Source of the DNA: a virus | Direction: 5' to 3' (one strand) | Virus record (IMG/VR): IMGVR_UViG_3300013111_000333 | Location: 1 to 32,753 of that record | DNA length: 32,753 nt | In this document: positions 24,449 to 32,466 of the stretch, in pieces | Numbering within the stretch: position 1 is the stretch's first letter | Layout of the letters: each line of letters opens with the position of its first letter | Notes under the pieces: generated by a model | What the model was told of the DNA's origin: nothing | The model's database searches: none | Seen by the model: only the letters and a program-made list of their open reading frames with translations | Translations under genes and position numbers: made by a program

Positions 24449-26149
24449 TTAATTCCAGAGAGATTCGGAATCAGCTTTCTTATTAAAAAGAGTTTCCATT
24501 CTGATGATTCCGTCATCTTCTTCAACAACATCTTTGGATGCGGCAAAAGCTTCTGCTTTTACTGAGTTTTTCCAACCATCGAGAGTTTCCAAGGTAAAAT
24601 TCTTAGACTCTTCTCTGGCAACAGAGACGGCATCTTCTCCTAAAACAGGTAGAACCTCATTCAATACGCTGTTTACCTCGAATTCGAATTGTTTAGACAG
24701 AATATCGTTTTTGAATTCAACTAGTTCAGCGAACTCAACTTTCTTTGCTTCAGCCGTTTTGACAAGCATGGGTTCATAAACAATTTCTTCAGCCATGCTT
24801 ATTTCAATAGAAACACTGTCGTCCGTTGAAGAATATTTCATTCTATAGCTCTTACCGTCTTCATAACAATAGACATAAGCATACTCATCATCGTGAGTTT
24901 CTACCCAATATTTTCCATAGCCATAAGAATCTTTCTCTTCTTCAAGAGCTTGTTGAAGCTGATAGTCGATGTTTCTAGCTGTCATGGCGAAAGACATTTC
25001 TTCTTCATCTTCCTCTTCATTTTCTTCTTCGCCACTTTCTTCTTCAGCATCTTCTTCCATCATTACATCTTCGTCCTCTGCTTCCTCTTCGGACTCTTCT
25101 TCGAACTCTGCGACGATAGGTTCTTCAATTTCTTTTTCTTCTATCTTTTTTGACATATTACTATTCTCCTTTTTATCTTTGGCTTTTTCATCATCACGAG
25201 ATATGTCATTTTCGCTTGTTGAGTCGAAATAAGCCATTATTTCTTCGTCTATTAAGTCCATTTCTTTAGAAAGGGTTTTAGACCATACAACTGACGCATC
25301 TCCCCCATATAGTTGCCAAGTTATCCAGCTATCTCCTGACTCGACAAGTGGTCTATCAACAGTTTTTCGTGCAAAGTATTTTGCAATCTGACGAACTTTT
25401 TCAAAGTCCGCTTTTTCATTTTCTACAATATACTTAGCTAAAGAAACAGAGACAGCAGTGCCTCCATACTCCCCCTCAGAACGTAAGTCTAATCCGTTTT
25501 GAGAATTCAATTTAACATCGTCAGGTATTGAAAAATCAAGAGATGCGTATTTCGAGAATTCTCTTTGATACGCTATACTGTATTCTCGCTTCTCTGCATC
25601 TATATCTTCTTTAGAAAAAGATGTTAGTTGAATATTCGCTCCAGGACTAGCGGGAGTGAAAAAGTCTCCAATAACTGTAATTGCGGCATAAGCAAATGAT
25701 AACATCTCTGATGCCCCGGATGAATCATCTTCGGTCTTTTCATATATTTCTATTTCCACTGAAACACTTTTATTTTTGTCAGATGAAAATTCAAACACTT
25801 TCATAAAGTCTCTAGCATACTTTTTCCATATTTTCGCAATAACTTTAAGAGTAGTTCTCCCATCGTCTCTTGTAACAAATTCCGCCGTGTCAGACACAAC
25901 AAAGCCTGCCGGGACTGTTACTCCCTCGTTATGAGTTCCGAAGTCATAAAAGTTGGGGTCAACCTCGAATATAACAGGCTTCTCAAATATGGTATGAGCA
26001 GTTTTTCTCAAAGTTTCTTCTGAACAAATTAAATCATGGAGATTATCTCCTGTTGAAAAAGCTTCGATTTCGGCTGTAGCAAACTGAGAATCACTTAGTT
26101 CGTCAAGTAGTTCTACACCTTCGACAGCAAAACTTAATGTTTTAGCCAA
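24449..26149 (-). CDS. Prohead protease fused to an acidic scaffold domain
   Basis: The 566-residue protein sits before the decoration and capsid genes, where head maturation proteases are found. The N-terminal 200 residues resemble serine prohead proteases: a candidate catalytic His at GTHNEGV (about residue 74) and a candidate Ser in NKSVSVEIE (about residue 130). Residues about 265-300 carry the ITWQLYGGDASVVW segment seen in some phage head proteins. A very acidic stretch follows (about 330-390, mainly E and D), then a helical region to the C-terminus, as in scaffold domains that are cleaved out during maturation. The start is TTG, with GGAGG nine bases upstream. The protease assignment is from position and weak motif matches. 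Confidence 0.7.
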   Translation of the reverse strand: MAKTLSFAVEGVELLDELSDSQFATAEIEAFSTGDNLHDLICSEETLRKTAHTIFEKPVIFEVDPNFYDFGTHNEGVTVPAGFVVSDTAEFVTRDDGRTTLKVIAKIWKKYARDFMKVFEFSSDKNKSVSVEIEIYEKTEDDSSGASEMLSFAYAAITVIGDFFTPASPGANIQLTSFSKEDIDAEKREYSIAYQREFSKYASLDFSIPDDVKLNSQNGLDLRSEGEYGGTAVSVSLAKYIVENEKADFEKVRQIAKYFARKTVDRPLVESGDSWITWQLYGGDASVVWSKTLSKEMDLIDEEIMAYFDSTSENDISRDDEKAKDKKENSNMSKKIEEKEIEEPIVAEFEEESEEEAEDEDVMMEEDAEEESGEEENEEEDEEEMSFAMTARNIDYQLQQALEEEKDSYGYGKYWVETHDDEYAYVYCYEDGKSYRMKYSSTDDSVSIEISMAEEIVYEPMLVKTAEAKKVEFAELVEFKNDILSKQFEFEVNSVLNEVLPVLGEDAVSVAREESKNFTLETLDGWKNSVKAEAFAASKDVVEEDDGIIRMETLFNKKADSESLWN

Positions 26150-26154
26150 GATTA

Positions 26155-26349
26155 TTATCCTCCTTCCTCTATCAGATTTCTTACCCAGTCAGGGCATTCT
26201 TTTATAATATCTTTTAAAAGGGATGTTTGACGAAAATATATTTTTCCATCTTCTTTTTTAAAAGGGGGGACGCCCACCATAATAAGATATTCTTGAACGC
26301 GAGGATGGAAAGATAATAAATCCTTGGTCTGCGCGTTTATTACATACAT
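26155..26349 (-). CDS. Small protein of unknown function (64 aa)
   Basis: This short gene fits tightly between the ferritin and protease genes, with 6 and 5 intervening bases. No good Shine-Dalgarno sequence precedes it, so it is probably translated by coupling to the ferritin gene. The protein is mixed in charge and has a YFRQTSLLKDII segment followed by CPDWVRNLIEEGG, which suggests one or two helices. I do not recognise the family. The tight spacing supports its being a real gene. Confidence 0.6.
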   Translation of the reverse strand: MYVINAQTKDLLSFHPRVQEYLIMVGVPPFKKEDGKIYFRQTSLLKDIIKECPDWVRNLIEEGG

Positions 26350-26355
26350 TTATTT

Positions 26356-26841
26356 TTACCCCAGGGCCGTATCCCATAAAGAGATACTCACCCAGTCATC
26401 TCCGAAAGTATTGACCTTATCTACAAAATCCAACGCTTCAGAATATTCTGTTTGCTGAAGAAGTATCATTCTTCTACAAAATTCCTCCGCCACAGGACAA
26501 GATTCATCGATGGCTAATTCTTTTATTGAGTTAAGAGATTTTGTGGTAATTACTTCTCTATTTAAATATTTATTCGCCATATCTGTCAATCCAGAGAATT
26601 CAGATGAAGCAGTGAGTATTTGTGGAATATCAAATGTTTTCCCCAAGTCTGAAAGAAACATGGCGATTTGTATAGAATGAGATGTTTCTTCATTGTGCTG
26701 GCTCAAAAACAGAGATGCTAGATTACTCAACCCTTTAGATTCAAGGTAGCTATACATGCATAAATAAATATTCGCATTAAGCTTCTCTTCAGCAATCTGT
26801 TCTTGAAATGCAGAAACAATACTGGTTGTCAATAATTTCAT
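26356..26841 (-). CDS. Ferritin-like iron-storage protein
   Basis: The 161-residue protein has the length and four-helix layout of bacterial ferritins, which oxidise Fe(II) and store it as ferric mineral. By-eye comparison with E. coli FtnA places every ferroxidase ligand: E19 (EQIAEEKLNA), E52 and H55 (SQHNEETSH), E96 (YLNREVITTK), Q129 and E132 (LLQQTEY). The helix B core YLESKGLSNLASLF is also typical. It is the first gene after a terminator and is followed at 6 and 5 bases by the 64-aa gene and the protease, so it is transcribed with the head genes. GGAGG lies 12 bases before the ATG, a long spacing that may lower translation. Iron handling in the host or loading into the head are both possible; the latter is speculation. 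Confidence 0.85.
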   Translation of the reverse strand: MKLLTTSIVSAFQEQIAEEKLNANIYLCMYSYLESKGLSNLASLFLSQHNEETSHSIQIAMFLSDLGKTFDIPQILTASSEFSGLTDMANKYLNREVITTKSLNSIKELAIDESCPVAEEFCRRMILLQQTEYSEALDFVDKVNTFGDDWVSISLWDTALG

Positions 26842-26872
26842 TATATATATTTGCCTCCGCAGTCATATTAAG

Positions 26873-26903
26873 AAAAGCCGGTAAAACAGGATTACCGGCT
26901 TTT
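26873..26903 (-). terminator. Rho-independent terminator after the beta-helix gene
   Basis: A perfect 12-bp stem (AAAAGCCGGTAA paired with TTACCGGCTTTT) with a 7-base loop, followed on the minus strand by TTTTCTT. It lies between the stop of the beta-helix gene and the ferritin gene. Confidence 0.88.
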
Positions 26904-26925
26904 CACATTCTAATTATTATTAATT

Positions 26926-27912
26926 TTAGGTTACTAATTCGACCGCTACACCGGACAAATCTGCTCCACTAACAGCGTTCATATTCCCTAAGAAAACATC
27001 TCTATCATTTGCGTCTAATTTAGTTGAACCATAAATCATGCAATCTTTAAATAAGATTCTTCGGGGTGCTCCCATGCCCGTAGGGGCAACGAAAGCACTG
27101 GTCATCGCGTTTGCTGTATGGTTATTTGTAAAAATGCAGTCTTTAAAGATATTATCTCTATCAATGCCCGTTGAATCAGCAACTTCCATAAATGCGGCTC
27201 CGGCATTACCGGCGCGCATACGAACTGTGCAGTCTTCAAATGTGTTTCTATGAGCTTCGCCGTCAAACAAAATTCCGACCATTCCTGTAGCCGCGTCAAT
27301 AGTATCCACACCAATGGTACATTTAACAAAAGTATTTTCTTCTGCGCCATTCAAATGAAGAGATGCGCCGCCGTTGACGGCTTGAGTCGCGTGGCCTCCG
27401 CCAGCAAAATGGACGTTTTCAAAATAATTACGACCACCGGTAACAGAGACATTGATTAAGCTAGTAGCATCGTCTACACCTTGGAAAATATAAAAATCTT
27501 TGAAAATACATCCGGATGCCGAAATCGTAAATAACGGGCTTGCTCCAGTTAAGGTTGATAATTGGAAAAGGCGCGCGCGTTGAGCTACGCGAGTTGGAGC
27601 ACATGCACCAATAAAGTGCGTATAGCTTTTTGCCCAAGTCGCGGCGGCTTGTAATGTAACGCTTGTGTTATTTCCAATATATACTAAAACATCGTTTTGA
27701 TTAGCTGTCAATGCTGCATAAGCTGTTTCGTAACTAGCAAATGCTGAACCAGGAGCGAGACCGTCATTAGCACTGTCATCGCCATTCGCGGCATCTAAAT
27801 AATAAACATCTCCCAGCGGGCCGATTTGACCCAGAAGGGTTCCTATTTGAGCGCGCTGATGAGCGGCGTTAGAATTATTTAATTGAGTCACTTGCAGTGA
27901 AGTTAAAGCCAT
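26926..27912 (-). CDS. Right-handed beta-helix protein in the head module
   Basis: The 328-residue protein starts with a short helical segment, then YYLDAANGDDSANDG near residues 37-51, the usual entry to pectate-lyase-like beta-helix domains. Beyond about residue 125 it has repeated rungs of the form F-[KE]-[DN]-[CV]: FKDFYI, FENVHF, FVKCTI, FEDCTV, FKDCIF, FKDCMI. This fold is common in phage adhesins and depolymerases, which bind or cut carbohydrate. Here it lies between portal and protease, where a capsid decoration or head-fibre role is more likely; that is inference. No catalytic residues can be assigned. AGGAGG lies nine bases before the ATG, and a strong terminator follows 22 bases after the stop, so it can form its own transcription unit. 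Confidence 0.75.
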   Translation of the reverse strand: MALTSLQVTQLNNSNAAHQRAQIGTLLGQIGPLGDVYYLDAANGDDSANDGLAPGSAFASYETAYAALTANQNDVLVYIGNNTSVTLQAAATWAKSYTHFIGACAPTRVAQRARLFQLSTLTGASPLFTISASGCIFKDFYIFQGVDDATSLINVSVTGGRNYFENVHFAGGGHATQAVNGGASLHLNGAEENTFVKCTIGVDTIDAATGMVGILFDGEAHRNTFEDCTVRMRAGNAGAAFMEVADSTGIDRDNIFKDCIFTNNHTANAMTSAFVAPTGMGAPRRILFKDCMIYGSTKLDANDRDVFLGNMNAVSGADLSGVAVELVT

Positions 27913-27947
27913 AATATTATTCCTCCTAAGAATTTTGAATTATTTTT

Positions 27948-27998
27948 GCAGGTATCTCCTGCGGTAATGAAATGCATATTGGACATCACCCGATATGC
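27948..27998 (-). promoter_or_regulatory. Leader hairpins before the beta-helix gene
   Basis: The 97-base gap between portal and the beta-helix gene holds two short stems: GCAGG-(5)-CCTGC at 27948-27962, and GCATAT...ATATGC at 27974-27998 with a further GG/CC pair. Neither is followed by a T run on the transcribed strand, so they do not look like terminators. They may be an mRNA processing or stability element, or hide a promoter. Confidence 0.35.
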
Positions 27999-28009
27999 CA
28001 AACCATAAC

Positions 28010-29602
28010 TTATTTATCTTGTTCGTTTCCACCATCTTGACGAGTCTGTTCGCCGCTTTCACTAATTTCATCTTCTGATTTTTTTGGCGCACCAACTTCA
28101 TCATCCGATGACATTTGAGAAGACATTTTGATTGGGGTTAACTTATCTACCCAACCAGACGCAACAGCTTCTTCCATTTGTCTCTCCATTTCAAAAGGAG
28201 ACATGCCCATAGCGGCACTTATCTTTTGAGGAAGAACGATTCCTCTATCTGAAAGTAGGAAAGCGTTTTCTAATCTTCTTTTACTATTTGTATAAAATTT
28301 ACTTCCTTCAAAAACAACTTTGAATTTAAATTTATTTGTACGTTTATTAATATGCCAGTTTAAAAAGTTCTCAAATTGTGGGTACACAGACGTTACCAAT
28401 ATCTCATCAACAGCTAAAGATAGCTGAGTTTCGAGAGTGTTTGGTTTAACATCATTGGCAAATAACAAGTTTGAACTTGCCCCACTTGCTCCCAAGGTTG
28501 TTCTAAGATACGATGAACGTATATCTGGGTCACTTTTCCAATCGAAGCCTTGTACATTTTGAAGAGGGGACGCGGCCACTTTTACGGCCGTGGAATTGAT
28601 TGCCGATTGTACAAGAGCCAAGAATTTTCCTAACAAATCGGGAGTAATAGAAATTCTGTCTTTTATTGCCGCTTTAGAATCTAAAATTAGTGGTACTTCT
28701 CCAATCATTATTTTCGACGCGGCGGCCATATAACTACTTTTTTGCAATGCTCTAATAGTTCCTTCGTTTACTATATCAGGAAATAGTCCTGCGAAATAAG
28801 GAATTCTAGTCGCCATTTCAGGAGTAAACTTAAAGGCCCAAAAACCATCGATAGGGGAGCAATCCACGTATTGAGAAAATCCGTAGTTTCCGCGAGACAG
28901 AATGCTATCTGAAGGATTGTACGAGCCTTGATTCATTTTCCCCTTTCCCAATTTATTCAAAGTTTCTTTAAATATTGGGGGATAGAAGTCTATATCTACG
29001 CCGCCCTGTAAGAAATAATAATAGTCAAAGCTGAACAGAATCCCATAATCCCATCTTCCTGTTATTTTTATCCTATCCGAAGGTAACTCTTGTAACACAT
29101 ACTTTTCCCCTTCGTCTCTAAAAACGGAGAAATGGCTTTCTTGTCGAAATAGTTGTCTAACGACTTTTCCGAATTCTTCCTTATAATCAAACGAATCCAT
29201 AAAATCTCGGAATATTTTTAAATCTTTCTTATATCCTAATTTCGAATAATCTTTCATCTCAGCATTTACACATGTATATGTGAAATCGAAAGACAGAAGA
29301 TTTCCCATGTAGGAAAGCAATCTCTTGTAAAGAGGGAACGTAATCTCGAAAGATTCGCTGATTCGCTGTAATTCCCGCTCGTTATCTTTAGGAGAATTTA
29401 AAGCATCGGTAACTTCGTCCTCTGTGACATCCCCTGTATCAAGTAGGGACACGTCTTTAAGACGTTGATTGAGAAGGTCAATGCTCAGAGGCATACCGGC
29501 CAGTCCTAGGCCAGTGCTTTCTCTGGCAAAAGTCAGAATGTCCCATACCTCTTGTTCGGAAATTTCATTCGTATTTGATTCAGAAGGTTTTTCAGTTGTC
29601 AT
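28010..29602 (-). CDS. Portal protein
   Basis: The 530-residue protein follows terL by 45 bases and has the size and features of siphophage portals, which form the dodecameric DNA gate at the capsid vertex. The N-terminal third is acidic and helical. The central region alternates strands and helices and includes a phage-portal-like segment near residues 290-330 (SYMAAASKIMIGEVPLIL). The C-terminal part contains SKRRLENAFLLSDRGIVLPQ followed by a hydrophilic, Glu/Gln-rich tail, as is usual for portals. A GGAGG lies about 11 bases before the ATG. The call rests on length, order and overall composition; no single diagnostic motif exists. Confidence 0.85.
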   Translation of the reverse strand: MTTEKPSESNTNEISEQEVWDILTFARESTGLGLAGMPLSIDLLNQRLKDVSLLDTGDVTEDEVTDALNSPKDNERELQRISESFEITFPLYKRLLSYMGNLLSFDFTYTCVNAEMKDYSKLGYKKDLKIFRDFMDSFDYKEEFGKVVRQLFRQESHFSVFRDEGEKYVLQELPSDRIKITGRWDYGILFSFDYYYFLQGGVDIDFYPPIFKETLNKLGKGKMNQGSYNPSDSILSRGNYGFSQYVDCSPIDGFWAFKFTPEMATRIPYFAGLFPDIVNEGTIRALQKSSYMAAASKIMIGEVPLILDSKAAIKDRISITPDLLGKFLALVQSAINSTAVKVAASPLQNVQGFDWKSDPDIRSSYLRTTLGASGASSNLLFANDVKPNTLETQLSLAVDEILVTSVYPQFENFLNWHINKRTNKFKFKVVFEGSKFYTNSKRRLENAFLLSDRGIVLPQKISAAMGMSPFEMERQMEEAVASGWVDKLTPIKMSSQMSSDDEVGAPKKSEDEISESGEQTRQDGGNEQDK

Positions 29603-29647
29603 ACCTTTTCAAACCTCCTTTTATTTTTATATTATATTTTATCATTT

Positions 29648-31477
29648 CTAAACCACACCAAAAGCTCCGACCCACGAGTCCAAATCATCTTGGTCATCAT
29701 CGTCCTTTAATAACTCTTGGTCTAAAAGTGACACATAGTAATTCAGATAAGATACAGATGAATATCTATCTTTTCTTCCTCCGGACGGTTCTACAAGTTT
29801 GATATTTTCGCCTCCTGTGAGGCTCATATCTAGACTAATGGCTTCGTTTATAAGCAATGTCGTATTTATATTCGGTGACAGCAATAGCGCCCTTGATTCC
29901 GGGTCTTTGCCAGACACGTCTTTATTTTTCTTTTTTATATATATTTCTTCTTGAGTTGTAGCATCTACAAGAAACCGTAATAACTTTGATTTCAACCTTG
30001 TTCGAAAAGCAGATGCTATTTCACTATTCAGTGCCGCCGATGCAGAAATAGGATAGATACAAGGAACAGCATCTTTAGATGCGCATCTCCCACTCAGTTC
30101 GTCATATTCCTTGTCCGATATTGTTGAATGCATCATAACTGTCATAGGTTCGTAATCAATGTCTCGCTCATCATCATGAGTCACTGTAGTCAGCGTATCG
30201 TACAAAAATATTCCTACGTTAAGAACATCCAGTACCAATACATCGTCTGGAGAATCGAACCCGCAGAATTCATGGAATATTTGTTTTATACGAAGAGTTT
30301 GTTGAGATACATTTTCTCCTGAATGAACTTCCACATACACTATCTCTGTAACCCATCCTTTTTTACTAGGAAATAGTCTTGCACAGGAAATAACGGTATT
30401 GTCGTTTCTGCTACCACCTTTTGCGGCGACATCTATTGCAACTACTCTTATTTCCCCCAGTTTTCTCGGTATCCCATAAGGATTTTTCCCTTTTACATAA
30501 TTAGGCCCACCAAGTCGAATAGGTATCCATGCTCTTTTTAGACTTCTTTGGAAAAAATCTAATTTATAGAATGAACGCGAGCTTCCTCCAAAGGGAATGT
30601 TGCCGTATTCCATATCAAAAGTTATAGAGTCTAAAGTATCTTTTTCATTCTTCATTTGTTTCTTAGTTTTTATACCGTGTTTCAGAAGTATAAGATAGTC
30701 TAAGAAAAAGGCTTTTACATCATCGCTTCCTCTCGCAATAGACAGTAGTCTTTTCTTTGCTTCTGCGAACCATTCTCCACTCTTATAGTGAACACTCGAT
30801 ATAGTTATTTCTTGAGGCTCCTCTATGAGATGAGAATATGCAGGGTCTTTCATATAAGGAGGAGTGCGCGCTACAAGAAAGGGTCTAATTATCGAGTCTA
30901 TAATTTCCGACGGAATAAGTCGTCTTTCCTCTAATATACATATATTTGAGCGATGACCTCTTCCAGACTCGCCAGAAATAACTACATTTATCTTCGAGCC
31001 ATTATGGAAGTTTACCTCCCACTTGTTTACATTCGTCGTTATATTGGATATTTCTCTTGTAACATTTGGGTAATCGTTATAAAAAGACTGTATTTTCTCA
31101 GAAATAATCAATCCGGCCTGAGCCTTTGTTGAGCTACTTAATGATACTATTGTCCCAGGATATAGGATACATTTTGCAACCGTATAGGCTCCAATAAGCC
31201 AAGATTTTGCTGAGGCTCGCGATGCTAGACCTAAGAATATAGTAGACTGAGAAATAAGATATACCCATATTCTTTGATATGGATATAAATTTACTCCCAT
31301 ATAGTGCTGAATAAATCTATGAATATTATTTCTATAGAATGTTACCCAGTCTTTGATGTTATTCTCCCTATCTTTATCTAATTTCTCCGATAGAGGTATA
31401 GTCCTAGTTCTTTTAAATACATCTTTTGATTTGCGGTTTCTTTGTGCTGTATTAGACTGATAATTCTTATGGCTCAT
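29648..31477 (-). CDS. terL: Terminase large subunit (packaging ATPase/nuclease)
   Basis: This is the motor that pumps DNA into the prohead and cuts concatemers. With the start chosen here it has 609 residues. The N-terminal ATPase shows a Walker A-like loop at 83-92 (GLASRASAKS, with R87 and K91) and a Walker B-like strand at 179-184 (ICILEE) that ends in two acids. The C-terminal RNase H-like nuclease has D349 in VVAIDVAAKGG and D417 in VLVLDVLN. An in-frame ATG lies 42 bases further upstream, but the ATG at 31477 is preceded by GGAGG with a six-base spacer, so it is preferred. The start overlaps the end of the upstream gene, which suggests coupled translation. Confidence 0.93.
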   Translation of the reverse strand: MSHKNYQSNTAQRNRKSKDVFKRTRTIPLSEKLDKDRENNIKDWVTFYRNNIHRFIQHYMGVNLYPYQRIWVYLISQSTIFLGLASRASAKSWLIGAYTVAKCILYPGTIVSLSSSTKAQAGLIISEKIQSFYNDYPNVTREISNITTNVNKWEVNFHNGSKINVVISGESGRGHRSNICILEERRLIPSEIIDSIIRPFLVARTPPYMKDPAYSHLIEEPQEITISSVHYKSGEWFAEAKKRLLSIARGSDDVKAFFLDYLILLKHGIKTKKQMKNEKDTLDSITFDMEYGNIPFGGSSRSFYKLDFFQRSLKRAWIPIRLGGPNYVKGKNPYGIPRKLGEIRVVAIDVAAKGGSRNDNTVISCARLFPSKKGWVTEIVYVEVHSGENVSQQTLRIKQIFHEFCGFDSPDDVLVLDVLNVGIFLYDTLTTVTHDDERDIDYEPMTVMMHSTISDKEYDELSGRCASKDAVPCIYPISASAALNSEIASAFRTRLKSKLLRFLVDATTQEEIYIKKKNKDVSGKDPESRALLLSPNINTTLLINEAISLDMSLTGGENIKLVEPSGGRKDRYSSVSYLNYYVSLLDQELLKDDDDQDDLDSWVGAFGVV

Positions 31478-32447
31478 CGTCATCCTCCAGGACGCCGTCG
31501 CCATCAATATCATAGCCATCTTCTACTAGGTCGAAGTTTGATGTACCTGTTAGATAGTTTCGTATGGGTCTGACAATATAGTTATCGTAATACTTGTGGA
31601 CATCGTCTACATCGAAATGCAGGTCTTTCCCATCCTCTTCTAACCATTGAGCAGGAGTCTTTTTTTCTATCTCAGCTATCCACATACCGAATGTATCTAC
31701 AGATTTTCCACTGCTTGCGGCATTTGCGTGTGCTGGAGAAATAGCCAAATCTTTCATTAGTGCCATTAACTGCTTTTCTAGATTACCAACATTCTTTCCG
31801 CTAACATCTTCTTCGTTTCTGATAGCTAATATCTTTTTACAAACACGCTTCAAAAGTACTATATCTGTATATGTTTCTGGAGAATAACTTTGTTTGAAAT
31901 TAGAATACTCTGTTTCTAGAAATTCTAAATCCTCCAAAGAATACTTATCTCCCCAGAACTCGTTAGGAGTAGAAAGCTCATTATTCATTTCGGCAATAGT
32001 TTCTTTTGAAACAGTATTGAAATTAAATGTCATATCATGCGATGATGGGGAATCCATCTTTTTTCCCCTAGCATACATTGCCCCTAGTCTCATTATATAT
32101 AAAGAGAAGGGCTTAGGAGCTTTTCTATTACTAGACTGTGCATTATTAATTTGATTCCGTACACTATCTACTACCGCAGTATCATATACGATATTAAGTA
32201 TTTGACAGAGTCTCAATATTGCCTTGTCCAAAGTTCTTTCTACGAGATAATGTTTATCATATAGTTCTAATATGCATTCTTTGCATATACTAAAAAGTCC
32301 GTTAGCATCGAGAATCTTGTCCGTGGCCGTGTAGAATTCAGTGTACTTTTTGTTTTCCATGCACTTTCTACAATAACTTTCTGTTAACACTACGCCTGTT
32401 TTAGATTCCCATGGCTTTATCTTAGTTCTTTTTGAACGCGTAGCCAT
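31467..32447 (-). CDS. Zinc-finger protein in small-terminase position
   Basis: This 326-residue protein lies directly upstream of the large terminase and overlaps it by 11 bases, the usual place for the small terminase subunit, which recognises packaging-site DNA. Near the N-terminus two CxxC pairs (C26/C29 and C55/C58) can form a zinc finger. The middle is helical and the C-terminus is very acidic (DGDGVLEDDDEP). AAAAGGAG sits nine bases before the ATG. A helix-turn-helix typical of small terminases is not obvious by eye, so the function rests on position and on the zinc-finger N-terminus. It could also be a DNA-binding packaging accessory protein. Confidence 0.6.
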   Translation of the reverse strand: MATRSKRTKIKPWESKTGVVLTESYCRKCMENKKYTEFYTATDKILDANGLFSICKECILELYDKHYLVERTLDKAILRLCQILNIVYDTAVVDSVRNQINNAQSSNRKAPKPFSLYIMRLGAMYARGKKMDSPSSHDMTFNFNTVSKETIAEMNNELSTPNEFWGDKYSLEDLEFLETEYSNFKQSYSPETYTDIVLLKRVCKKILAIRNEEDVSGKNVGNLEKQLMALMKDLAISPAHANAASSGKSVDTFGMWIAEIEKKTPAQWLEEDGKDLHFDVDDVHKYYDNYIVRPIRNYLTGTSNFDLVEDGYDIDGDGVLEDDDEP

Positions 32448-32466
32448 CGTACAAAATCTCCTTTTA

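Noticed and set aside
31478-31519. Longer large-terminase start at 31519
   Set aside because: It has no ribosome site and encodes a non-conserved-looking extension, while GGAGG is well placed before 31477.
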